From contig NC_064035.1 in NCBI RefSeq assembly GCF_932526225.1, positions 13,088,566-13,152,565 on the forward strand: 64,000 nucleotides of DNA. The letters run 5' to 3'. The notes under the pieces are model-generated. The model worked only from the letters and a program-made list of their open reading frames with translations. It was not told the DNA's origin and searched no databases. Position 1 is the first letter of the stretch. Each line of letters opens with the position of its first letter. Source of the DNA: Nematostella vectensis (Eukaryota; Cnidaria; Anthozoa; Actiniaria; Edwardsiidae). The position numbers and the translations under genes were made by a program. Shown here in pieces: positions 11,876 through 23,378 of the stretch.

Positions 11876-14800
11876 GTCGGGCTGTTGCTGGTGTGATATC
11901 TGGTAGAGATGTACTGGTGGAGTACTGGTGGTGATGATGATGACAGCGATTATGTTGCTGATGATGATGACTACAATACGATTACATCGCATTATTAGGC
12001 AATTTAAAAAGCTGATGTTAATAACGATGGTTATGATGATGAAGATGGCGATTATGACGGTATGGCGGTGATAATGATTAAACTTGTTGATCTCGTTTGG
12101 ATGATTTTGATGATGGTGATAAGGATGTTTATTAAAAACGCGGTTATGGCAGTGTGCATCATCACCGTGAGTTTAAATAGCTACGAAGCCAGCCCTAAAA
12201 AACAGCAGAGTAGCGAGGATCTTTTGTCAAGTCGAGAGATGATAAGGCCTGTGATAGCACTAAAGTAATTAGAACAGATGACAATTTTATCGATAACTTC
12301 AACAATAAAACTGCATTTGCGTCATACTTCGCGGTAACCCCGAAAACCTAACACAAACCTTCCACATTTTGTGGTTAAATTCACATTATGAAGATATCTA
12401 ATTTTAGAAGATTTTAAAATAATGACCAAATGCAAAAGATTCAAGACGTTACACATCCGTGCGCACGGATCATGTGTAGATATTTCTGATTGACAAGCGC
12501 AATGGTTTGCTCCCCGAGGCGAAAACTTGACAAAAAGATTGATATACGCAAGCAGCATATGTAATGAGTTTTATGAAGTGTTTGACTAGAAAAAGCATTA
12601 ACTTATTTCTTTTGTTATTCAATATCCACCGCGGTTGTTTAGCGGGTTTGTCTTGCGTGGGGAGAAATCCACTACTTGCTATCCTAATCCAACAAATACT
12701 CGGTTTTCTGTGGCGCAGTCATATTGACACAAAACAAGTGCAAAACGGACCCTCGTCACCTCTAGTCAGTTGGAAGTTGGTTTAAATATCATTCAGCTGG
12801 AAATCTTATGAGTAAACATGAAAATATAACAATCTATGAGTTGGCTGGTGGCTTGCTTCATTTAAGGTCAGTGAGGTGACGCTTTACTGTATTTCACCTC
12901 TAAGTTAGGGAAAAGAATATAATTATATAGAATAGCTATAACGTCTAAGCTTAACCAGTTCGATGTAAAGTGAGTTGTATCTGAGGATAGCATATAATGG
13001 AATTAAAGACAATTCCCACTGCAAAAGTGTGCACCCAAAAGGCCCTATCATACGACTTTATGCTTCTACACTTGATCCTTTTTGAAGTGAATGCGTTCTT
13101 AGGAAGTACTATGTGTTCGTACTGGCACTAGACTGTTGACATTGACGGCTCAAAAGTAATTTGAAATGCGATTTTTTTTGTCAATGGGGCTCATTCTATT
13201 TACCTTGGTGTTTGGTGTTTACTTAGGGTGAATTTGAACGCACCCCAATGCGTTTTTATTAGTTAGGTATTCTTCTCAATTTGTAATTACTTCGGATAGT
13301 TTAAACAACAGGAAGAAGTTTTATCGGGCTCGAATATTACGGACTCGAAAATAAGTGAAAAGTAGATTTTGTCATATAGTCGTCGGCTCACATTCAAATG
13401 GTCATTTCTAGAAGCAGCGGAGCATCCGACCTAAAATGATCCATTTTATTAAGCCTCATTAATTTCCATTGCTATGCTGACAAGTTGCCTTGGTGATCAA
13501 TTAATGATTTTATAAAAATTTCGACGCCCAAATCATTGGGAAATGAGAGATAAAATAGGACTATATAAGCAATTGAGAGTTTCATTATTATCATTTTTAT
13601 TTGTTTAAAAAGGGGCTTATGAACCCTGGACCGCTTTAGAAAAGTATTGTATTTTTTTTATCTTTTCATAATTGCGTGTCTTTCCCCGAGGGGGAATTGC
13701 ACTCTTGGTTTTCTATTTCCAGCCGAGGTATTGTCTAGTTTTTTGTGTGTGGCCAATTAGACGAAAGCAGAATAACATAAAAATGATTACCGAGAATAGT
13801 ACAGTAGCAGCAAGGAATATACGTGACGACTCCAAAACGGTCCAGCGAATGGTTCATTCGGTCAAATTATAGTTCCCCTTCAATTTATAAACACCTTGGG
13901 GAAGCTTAAAAGCCTTTTCGGCATAGGATAGCTACAGGAAGAGGTCAACTCAAATGTAAGTGCCTATGTTTCTAGTTTTGCCGAGTTTTGTCATTCGATA
14001 TGTTACGAATTGTAGTTATCTTATTTTGCCAAAAACTTAAAAACAAGAACAAACACATACCTGAAAAGCTCTATTGGAGTAACCATCTCTTTAAAAAACA
14101 AAAAAAAACTTCTTGCTCTATTAAATGTAGAAAAGGGCTTCAAATGAGAGGAAAAAGGGTAATTAAGACTAGCATTTAGCATCTGACACTTTTGAAGGGA
14201 CCAAAAATACTTAATGTCAAAAACGGGAAAAGGAAATCTTGTAATAGCTCCCCTATCTCTATCCCCCCCACCCCTCCTTGATACAATAATATATAGCTTT
14301 TGCGGTATATCTAATAAATAGAACAGCCCATAGTATCAACTATTTACTTTGCGGGAAAGAATTGATGTAGAAGTGATGGTCGAATAGTTTCGAGGACTCG
14401 TTAGAACAAAGTCCTGAGGATACATCTATTGATTAACCCCATATGTGAGAGGCCTTCATTCTAAGAGCGGCGCGTGCCACGGAAATGACACTGCGGCATT
14501 TTCGCAGTATGAGCTTGTTGTATCCTGTGCAGAGACGCGAAGAAAGTACCAGCAAGTGCTTTAGACGCAAAGCTTATACCGTGGATATTTTGTGTAGTGC
14601 TCAGAAACAAAGCACAAAGCTAAAAACAAAAATATGGCCTGGTAACTTTGAGATATTTTTGGTAGTGTTGTGTAGAACAAACAAAATTGCTATCAAATTC
14701 ATTAACTCAAATTAGAAGAAGCCAATAACACAAAGGATTCACTTTAATCAATTTCGCGTGAAATCGTTAAATATTTACCTTCATAACCTTGAGATGAATA

Positions 14801-17700
14801 TAATTCTATTGTTTCATTTCGCCAATCAGAGGGTGATCCCATTAACGGGGGACCCCTGAACCCTTTTATTTGTCTTTCAAATTAAATACTGAGATAGTTG
14901 AAATTGGGTTTTAAACAAGTACAAAAACAGCAATCGTTCTCTAAGCTGTTCCCAGTACAAAATTAGAGATGGTTAAGGTAAGTTAAGTGGAATATTTTTG
15001 TTACTTTTTTTTTACTATTTATTTTTATTTATGTTTGTTTTTAAGTCTTCTAACATAGTGGTATCACTACTAATCAATATAATGAAAAAGATAATTTTAT
15101 CAACGAACTTAGAATAACGCATGTTATCAATCAGTTAGGTATAACAATGAGCAATCTTGTTTGGATATTTTGATTCAACGTTTCGTGTTGTTGCTGTTTA
15201 ATAATAACCGCAGAAATATATTTCGTTTTAACAAAAAGAAGTCAGAAACAAAAAATACCTTAAATGATTATGCAATATAGCACGCTTGATTTAGTGGGCA
15301 AATGCTATTTGTTTAGAAAATTACGCGAGAATCGATAAAAAGGTACTATCCCCAGGTCTATGTTATATACATCTATTTATTACCTCTTCACATTAGAAAA
15401 TGAATAATTAAAAGCAAAGCGAATGAAACTAGATCCGCATTAAAAAAATCCCACTAGCTATAGAAACTTATTTCATTCTAGCTATATAGTTATCAGCTTA
15501 GAATAAATAAAGAAATATAATATATTAGATCCCTATTTTTTTCCAAAATTAAACTGGTTATCCGTTTTATAATAATAGATTCCTCTTTTAAGAAATGTTT
15601 GTCTATTTTTTATTAAAAAAGTAGATTTATCTCTGATTCATGCCGGAGGATGCCGAAGGCGATGTAAAGTCAAGGAATACGCGATCTCACGATTTCTATT
15701 TTACAATTAGCATTTAAAAAGACACCATAATGTTTGGGGACGCCCATCGACAGATCGAGGGTATAATTGGAATGAAATTGTAGACGGTTTGCGAATATAG
15801 AAAATCAAGGGCTTGAAAAGTTTATGACACCGTAAATCAAGTTTTGTTTCGTCTCTTGTGCAAACATCCCAATATCATTGGCTTGGTGGGAGAGCAAATA
15901 AACCTAAAACTGTCACACGGAATAAGTACCATTGGCCGTTACTACATCTCCAATATTGCCCAAATAATGATGATGATCTTATAGTTACTTCATTTTTTTG
16001 GTTATAAATCATGACTGTCTTTAATCTAAATGGCAAATCGATTACAAAATTTCGCCGTCAAGTGAAGTAATATAGACACAATAGTGGTTTGGGCTTAATC
16101 AATCAGCTTTTGTCAAAGGAATGATCTTTTTTTCTTTCTAGAGTGTCTAAGATTAATTGACAAGCAAGATAACAAACCTCCTTTGGGTTGAGACGTAGAG
16201 TTATATTTAACCAATTATGACTAAAGCGGAATAATTAAAGTGTGAATACACCATGTGCAGAGGTTCAACTTTCCTTTTAACTAAGACAAACAGGATACTA
16301 TGCAATGGAAATTTCCACTGAGTATAAATGATGCTTATCGTATTTGTTGTGATAAACCTGGATATTAAACACATATAGGGCACTGAATGTTCAGCTTATG
16401 ATACGTCACAATAACATTGACGCCGACTGTGGCGAAATAACAACCTGAACACAAAAACACAGGTGGAAAAACAGCAGCGCAGCACACATTTTCCCAGGGT
16501 GTCATTGACAACGCTAAACCACTTAGACTAGAACTCCAACTGGACAAATTCAATGACAATTTCGAAAATCGCTCTGAAAGACCCAATAGCATTATCACAC
16601 ACTGTCTTTTAGATAAACGCTTTGGTGAGGAAGCTCATTAAAAATTGAATTGCTTATTGTGTTGCACATTACCACATTGCTAAATAGAGAATGGAGGGCA
16701 CTTTTGCTAAATGCGAAGTGTGTTTGTGCTCTCTCTTGGAGTAATTACAAACGTGCATCCAGGTCAATAGAGGGAACACACAAAGAAGCTACATCCCAAC
16801 CCATATCCTGGCAGTCTTCCGGCAAACTACATCCCAATGGCTTATTTGCACAAATATCAAACTGTGCAACCAGTTTGCGAGTCGGTTTTGTAACAAAAGT
16901 GTATTTTTCAATTTACTGCGCACTTATAAGAAGTGAAAGTTTGGCGGGTATGTACCTCATGACAGAAAGACACCGGAACAATACCCTAACCGTTGGTCAA
17001 CACAGCGCAGCCATAGCCTCTATACAATGCTAACATTTCCACCGAATTTATCATAATAAAACTAATTTGTTCAGCGAGGACCTGTTCACACTCGTGTACT
17101 AATTCGGCGTCACGTCTCTGCGTTTGCCAAATTGCCAATCAAAGACATTGGTTGGTTCATGAAACGCGCGCGATAGATTATGCTTCAGAGCTAGTAAGTC
17201 GTGCGGTGTAAATGTCTAAGTTTTTACTGTAATAGCTTCTGGGAGGGTAATGTATGATGCATTCGAAAGTGATCCTTAAGTAATGTTTCACGTTTGGTGT
17301 GTTTTATTACAGGAAATCTGGCTCGTTTAATGGACACAGGCAAGAAGATATGCTAGACGATGTGATGAAATACATTAAGTTGAGGAAATCTACTTGAGGG
17401 AAGCTATATATCCATCACTTGCCCTCGGAATAACGAGTAATCACAAATATCATCAGGGGAAAAAACTTTCGATATCCTCGATGGCTCAAGCCTAACATAG
17501 TCAACCGTGTAGTTTTAACAATTACTGTTGCTTCTCTTCTCCGCGTCGTGCGGCTAACGATACGATAACGCCCGAAACAATAGACTCTCGACACCGAAAA
17601 AAGCCACGCAAAAGATTAACTCGTTCTAAGCATTTGCATAACCACATAACTGAAAGCTGAATCTATACCAGACGGCACTCAGGAGCGACAGCTTGCAAAC
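11876..17700. other. Long intergenic stretch upstream of the GPCR gene
   Basis: Nearly 6 kb of AT-rich DNA with no supportable gene. The longest open frame (127 codons, 16650-17033) shows no domain. The final few hundred bases before 17701 presumably hold the promoter and 5' UTR of the GPCR gene, but I cannot place a TATA box or transcription start with confidence. Confidence 0.5.
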
Positions 17701-18846
17701 ATGGATGTATCTAATCATACAAATGAGACGCTACAAGCAGGCGGAGCAGGTGGCACTGACATGGCGGTCAGGAATTTCTTGTTAGTTTATTACACCCTGC
17801 TCCTAGTATCTACTGTGGCGGGGAATTCCCTGGTGTGTCTGGCGATCTGCCTGGACCATCGACTGCGCAACTCGACCAATTGGTTTATCGCGAGCTTGGC
17901 AGTTGCCGATTTGCTGTACGGGTTGATAGGGTTGCCATTTCGGATTGTGCAGACTTCAGGGACGCGTGTTTTTACTTTGAATGAGTGTTTCTTGTGGATC
18001 TGGGCAGACATGGTGTGCGCTGCGGCTTCTATTGCGAACTTGGCGGTGATCAGTGTGGATAGGTACCTAAAAATCACTAAGCCTTTCCAGTATCACATAC
18101 GCATGACGCACAAGCGCGCGCTGCTCGCCGTAGTAGCAGTGTGGATCTACTCCGCGATCTTGGCGTCGCTGTCAATAATGCCATGGCCAGGCGCGAAGGG
18201 CGTGCACCTTTTTGAGCAATCCTGCACGAACTTGAATCAAGTGTTCTACACTGTCGCCAACATCGTGGCCTTTATCCTTCCGCTTTTAATTCTCGTGCTT
18301 AACTATGTAATGGTGTATGTGGAAGCCCTGAAGCAGTTCCGCAAAATGAAGATCTTGACTGTCGCCACGCAGTGCAAAGAGGAGAAACGCAAACAGCGCA
18401 GCGTAATCCGCGATTTCAAAGCGACCAAGACCCTAGCAGTTGTGCTCGGCACGTTTACTATATGCTGGTGTCCGTTCTTTATTCTGTTCACGGTGACGCA
18501 GTACAGACCTCTCGTGCTGTTCTCCTTGCCACCCGGGTGGCGCGAGTTTGTGTTCTACATGACCTACTGTGTGTTGCCAAACCTGAACTCCGCGTGTAAC
18601 CCGTTCATATACGCGTACTTTAACAGCGAATTCAGGAGAGCCTTCCGGAAGATCTTGCTCCGCTCATGCCCGAGTCCCTCGGAGGGCGACTACGATTACG
18701 CTCGTGGAAGACGAAGAAGTTCGCTTAGTTACTTCCAGCACCACCAGACCCATACAGGGACATCTCCACTGGAAACCTCCCCATTACGGCGCAGCAGTAA
18801 CCATAACAACAATATGTCATTATCCGACAGTAGGACTGATGTATAG
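17701..18846 (+). CDS. Class A (rhodopsin-like) GPCR, amine-receptor-like, single exon
   Basis: 381-residue seven-transmembrane receptor. All class A landmarks are visible: N42 (1.50) in TM1, LAVAD with D70 (2.50), C96 (3.25) paired with C175 in extracellular loop 2, and D120-R121-Y122 ending TM3. W148 (4.50), P194 (5.50), CWCP with W256 (6.48), and N300-P301-x-x-Y304 in TM7 complete the set. D103 falls at 3.32, the residue that binds the amine in biogenic-amine receptors, and F259-F260 fit 6.51/6.52. However, TM5 lacks the catechol-binding serines and position 7.43 is N rather than Y, so the ligand cannot be named. The N-terminus has N-glycosylation sequons (NHT, NET). Loop 3 is short and basic; the tail is Ser-rich and cytoplasmic. 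The start has A at -3 and G at +4. It should act at the plasma membrane through G proteins. The stop codon directly abuts a tandem array. Confidence 0.93.
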   Translation: MDVSNHTNETLQAGGAGGTDMAVRNFLLVYYTLLLVSTVAGNSLVCLAICLDHRLRNSTNWFIASLAVADLLYGLIGLPFRIVQTSGTRVFTLNECFLWIWADMVCAAASIANLAVISVDRYLKITKPFQYHIRMTHKRALLAVVAVWIYSAILASLSIMPWPGAKGVHLFEQSCTNLNQVFYTVANIVAFILPLLILVLNYVMVYVEALKQFRKMKILTVATQCKEEKRKQRSVIRDFKATKTLAVVLGTFTICWCPFFILFTVTQYRPLVLFSLPPGWREFVFYMTYCVLPNLNSACNPFIYAYFNSEFRRAFRKILLRSCPSPSEGDYDYARGRRRSSLSYFQHHQTHTGTSPLETSPLRRSSNHNNNMSLSDSRTDV

Positions 18847-19455
18847 CGGTTCATATGGGTATACGATGCCACGCTCTGCCGTGATTAACCCTCTCGTGGG
18901 GTTCACGCGGTTCTTATTGGGGTATACGATGCCACGCCCTGCCGTGATTAACCCTCTCGTGGGGTTCACGCGGTTCTTATTGGGGTATACGATGCCACGC
19001 ACTGCCGTATTTACCCTCTCGTGGGGTCCACGCGGTTCTTATTGGGATATACGATGCCACGCACTGCCGTGATTAACCCTCTCGTGGGGTTCACGCGGTT
19101 CTTATTGGGGTATACGATGCCACGCACTGCCGTGATTAACCCTCTCGTGGGGTCCACGCGGTTCTTATTGGGGTATACGATGCCACGCACTGCCGTAATT
19201 TACCCTCTCGTGGGGTTCACGCGGTTCATATGGGTATACGATGCCACGCACTGCCGTAATTTACCCTCTCGTGGGGTCCACGCGGTTCTTATTGGGGTAT
19301 ACGATGCCACGCACTGCCGTGATTAACCCTCTCGTGGGGTCCACGCGGTTCATATGGGTATACGATGCCACGCACTGCCGTAATTTACCCTCTCGTGGGG
19401 TCCACGCGGTTCATATGGGGGTATACGATGCCACGCTCTGCCGTGATTTAACCTC
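18847..19455. repeat. ~63-bp minisatellite directly after the GPCR stop codon
   Basis: About 9.5 units built from GTATACGATGCCACGCACTG, CCGTGATTAACCCTCTCGTG and GGGTTCACGCGGTTCTTATTGGG. Units alternate between CTTATTGGGG and CATATGGG variants. The first partial unit begins at the base after the GPCR TAG, so the array probably makes up the proximal 3' UTR. Open frames of 60-122 codons across it come from the repeat. Confidence 0.93.
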
Positions 19456-19704
19456 TCATAGAAAAAAGAGTAAATATCGAAACTTCTGAATGTCATCTCT
19501 GTTGGTCTATGGCCGAGAGTAAAATTAAGGAACGCCTGCATCAGCAAGGGTCAAACCCGCAGATAAATGTGTGTGTTTTCCCACAAGCAGGCGAAAAAAT
19601 ACAAAGAACAATTAGCATACGATATTTCGCAGTGCATAGTAACATAATTAAAAACTCCTTCTGTTCAATGCATTACGGGAATAAGAAAATTAAAACCTTA
19701 ATTG

Positions 19705-19742
19705 TCGCGACAAAGATATTTAAGTAAATATCTTTGTCGCGA
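19705..19742. repeat. Perfect 18-bp hairpin with 2-nt loop
   Basis: TCGCGACAAAGATATTTA at 19705-19722 and its exact complement at 19725-19742, with AG between. Such tight perfect palindromes are often the remains of a short foldback element. It lies about 860 bp past the GPCR stop, so it might also be in a 3' UTR. Confidence 0.85.
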
Positions 19743-21231
19743 TTAATAATTAAAGTCGACGGGAGAGCATGACGATAATAAGATGTCTGCTCTAAAGAGC
19801 TACTTAAAATAAAAGAATGGCGGTGTTTCGTAAGTTTTCACATCAGCTTGCTCATGGGCTTTTCTTCTAGACCGCAAATATTTATAAAGTCGACTAAATA
19901 AATACGAAGTCAAATTCGAATTTCTCCACTTAGTGCAACGAGCGGGCAAGATTGACCGCTAAAGTAAATAGACCAAATAACTGCTCGCCACAGTGTAAAT
20001 GATATCGGAAGAGTTGTTAGCCGAAAAAAAACACAGATTGATACAAACCCAACAGGCACGCACGGCAAGAACCGCAAAGTGCCTAGATAAATTTCTAAAC
20101 GGGTTGGCCAGGGGAGGGGGCTGTAATTTAAAAAAAATACATTTTACAGAGGGAAAAGTCATATAACATAAGGAAAATAAAAAAGTGCCACAAAAGTGCG
20201 GTGGAATATCTAGGGGTAAAATAACGGCTTCGGAATACCAGTCCACATATTTACACTTTCTTGTATTTACTGGCTTGTTCTACAGAAATCAAGGTGTAAA
20301 GATTGTTGGGTAAAAAAATATTTTACTAGCTTGTGTCTTGATTAGGGCACAAGTTTTTAGTTCAATTATTTACTTGGTATTGATTGTGTCAGGCCTTATA
20401 AAGGCGTGCCACGCTCAGTATATTAAGACCCTAGTAAAAGAGTACTGTTTTTCGCCGTTTATTAGAAATTGTTTTAAAGACGTAAACAAAGTATGGACAT
20501 TTTGTTAAGATTTGCGTAAAAAATATTTTTTTATCAAAGCCACAAAACAAGTTATTAGACGTGACCCCTATAGCCTTACGATATAACGAATAAAATTGTA
20601 TTTACTTATATGAAATAAATTATATATTTATAGGTATTAAGTAATTAGAAGTAGCGTTTGCAGGACGATTGCTTCGTTGTTTCACGCTAGCTTAGGAAGA
20701 AAGCTGTAGATAATTCGAATGAGCAGTAATCATCGTACACTACTGAAACGTATTATTTACAGTCAAATAAACATGTCAAAGATTAAAAAATATGAGTCAT
20801 ACATTGGTGTGGCACAATAAGGGCAAGCTTATTTTGGGTGGAATTGAATTATACGTCGCGTATCATTGCCTCCTCCCCTGATCACCTTAGCCTCATCCCT
20901 ATGCTTCTCAGCGGGCCTATCACGCTCTACATGGCTATGACGTCACTGGCCCTTTCTGTTCTCGCCCCCGAGAAGTCAGCATGAAGCGTTCGCCATATTG
21001 GAAAGTGTGAGTGCGCGCAAAGCATCTTGGAGCTGACAGCAAGGGAGTAGCCTGGGGACGAGGCTATGATCACCTGATACCATGGACACCCCGCTCGCAC
21101 AAGTTCCATGTCACGCCACCCATCCCCGGATACAGTTTACAGAGTGAAAGAATCTAAATGCAAAACTACTGCGTGGAATTTGGTGCGTGGAACCGACAGA
21201 GGTTTCCTGGACGAGTGTGCATAAAATTACA
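19743..21231. other. Intergenic between GPCR and hAT element
   Basis: No gene seen. A less AT-rich patch at about 20870-21120 contains GGGACGAGGCTATGATCACC and its rough counterpart near the start of the patch. It may be a repeat fragment. Confidence 0.45.
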
Positions 21232-21236
21232 CTCAG

Positions 21237-22774
21237 CAGTGGCGGATCTAGGATTTAAAAAAGGGAGGTGACATTTTTGTTACAGTTTCTGTCGCGAATA
21301 TGATAATATATTTCATTTTACGAATTCTTATACAAATTGTCGACAATACTTTTATTTTCCCTGTTTGCGAAAATCGCGTTACTCATGAAAGTTTGGAATT
21401 ACAGAGAACCAAAAGCAAATAATAGCTCCTCCTACTTCGACCTATACCGGTGGAACACTAAGAAAAGTGATGATGACGCCATCCGCCGTGTTTGCGCTGC
21501 CATCTACAGACCTATCGATCGACACTACTTGACCATTCCAGAGCTGTAGGACACCTCGAAATCATGGGGTGGGGAGGTACGATACAGAAACATTAAGAAA
21601 AACATATTGAGGGCACAACCAAGTCCCTATTGGTAATTCTCTTATAATTTTTAAAACATATTTGGTGGCATGTGCACCAGTGCCCCACCCCCTGCTAATG
21701 TCCTACATTCATAGCAATGGCTGGTAAACCTGCCAGCCTCTGTTATTATCGTGCTATCATCATGAACTCTACGGACGCACGAAAACAATCTCTCTGCCTC
21801 TATGCTCCCCAGGGGCAACACCGCCAAGACCTTCAGTAGTTCCCTGACATTAGGAAAAAATATCTGTCCAGCATGATCGGCCAAAAGAGATGCCAGGCTT
21901 ATACCTTCAGGTGGCGGTTCTTGTGTTATTCTTAAGTTCTGGCAGCGAAAACGTTCACTCTCCAGAGCTTATGCCAAAGGCATAAAATGATCCAACTTGT
22001 TGTTCAAAGATTGGCTGAGCTGTACGACTTTAAATGTGGTCTTGGTTAGTATAACTTCCGCATAATAGCGCAGAGCTCATAATGGGATCTTTTCGCTTAA
22101 ACGGCACCTGATCTCTTCACAGACAATATCCAGGAATGGAACCACGGTAATTCGCGTCCAGTTAGCAAAGGCACTTTCTGCTGACACGTTCTCGCAGTGC
22201 CGTTCTCTAATGCAGACTTTTGTACTGACAACATTATGCCAGTGCTAGTACTTTGGCGTACATGCGTTAGATTATCTGTGCATACATGCTGGTCACTCGG
22301 TGAATATTCGAAAACCCATAGTAAATTTAAACATCACTGACAAGTGGCTCAAATAACTCTCGTATTTTTGGTTCATCCATCCCATAGTCAGACCGTAGAA
22401 AACACAAATTCCAAGCTACATTCTTACCTAGATGTCGATAACAAGGGGCTTATCTTCCTTTGCAAAGATATCTTTGAAGTTACTCATTGAATTCCAGATG
22501 CTGAAAGTGTCATCAAAACGTTGTGCCACTATCCACAGGGGTCCCCAAAAGTGCGCAAATACTAAATAAGACCGCAAATTGTTTAGGGGGAGTTGATAAA
22601 GTCTGACACTCGAAAAACTAAATAGAAAATAGATAGTAATACGCATTTTTATCCGTTAACAATTTGCAAAAAAAATTGCGTTAACAATTTTTTTTTCTTT
22701 TTTGGTCCGAAAAGGGGGTGACATGTCACCTCCCCCCCCCCCCCCTCCCGTCACCACCCCTTGATCCGCCACTG
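21237..22774 (-). mobile_element. Decayed hAT DNA transposon with TIRs and 5-bp target duplication
   Basis: The left end CAGTGGCGGATCTAGG is mirrored by GATCCGCCACTG at the right end. The direct repeat CTCAG flanks both sides (21232-21236 and 22775-22779). The interior encodes hAT transposase fragments on the minus strand. Terminal inverted repeats starting CAGTGGCGGATC are common in animal hAT elements whose transposases resemble ZMYM1-like proteins. Classical hAT duplications are 8 bp, so 5 bp points to a derived hAT group. At 1,538 bp it is shorter than a full autonomous copy. Confidence 0.8.
21651..22200 (-). pseudogene. hAT transposase remnant (C-terminal dimerisation domain)
   Basis: The minus-strand frame from about 21960 down to 21651 contains FPNVRELLKVLAVLPLGSIE followed by AERLFSCVRRVH. 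This is the hAT dimerisation signature (leucine-rich stretch, then S-x-E-R-x-F-S-x-x-R-R). A second frame at about 22200-22085 reads NWTRITVVPFLDIVCEEIRC, typical of the segment just upstream in ZMYM1-like hAT transposases. It ends in a stop and the two pieces lie in different frames. No N-terminal BED/TTF finger or full catalytic core is visible. It is a broken gene inside the element with CTCAG duplications. Confidence 0.8.
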
Positions 22775-22779
22775 CTCAG

Positions 22780-23378
22780 AATCAACGCTAGGAATGTTAT
22801 AATACGTACAGTCTGTACTGAGAAAACCTCAGCCTCTCCGTCTCTCACATCTTTTCTTTCATCTTGTTCGGTAGAAAAACAGTACACATATTATTTAGAT
22901 ACATACCATTTACAGATAACTAACCCACCTCCAAAGCAAAAAGCGAAAGAAGTCTCAGATAGCTTAACGTTTATGTCAAAATAGATAATTTACTAGTTTC
23001 TATTCATACGTTTTTTTTTTTGAAAAGGCACAGCCTAAACCATTCATAGCCTTTTGTTGGCGTTTATGTACGGCTCTGATTATTACTGCAAAGGGACAGA
23101 TCTCTTTTTTTTCTATATGTGTAGTTGGTTCGCTAAGACATATCCTTGAGGTAACACTACAGGTCAAGCGCAAGTAGCCGTATAGCTATACGCCAATACG
23201 AATGACAATCGGACTCCGTGGATCCATCCAAACAGAAAAAGACGTTTTGGCCTGATAGTTATTGGCAGTAATTGGCGTGTCGATTATCCTGTCTAAAGCA
23301 TGTCTTAAGGTTGAAAATATGAACTTCTACAGTATCTAATCTTAAAGACGCGTGGCACACCATGCGACGATAACAGGC
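22780..23378. other. Intergenic, 3' flank of SMARCE1
   Basis: Sequence between the hAT element and the SMARCE1 stop codon (minus strand). It should hold the SMARCE1 3' UTR. I found no convincing AATAAA on the minus strand here. Confidence 0.4.

Noticed and set aside
11498-11992. Pro/Ser/His-rich (-) and Val/Met-rich (+) frames as genes
   Set aside because: Translations of a GGT/GAT microsatellite.
16650-17033. 127-codon plus-strand frame upstream of the GPCR
   Set aside because: No recognisable domain and ordinary composition; more likely 5' flank.
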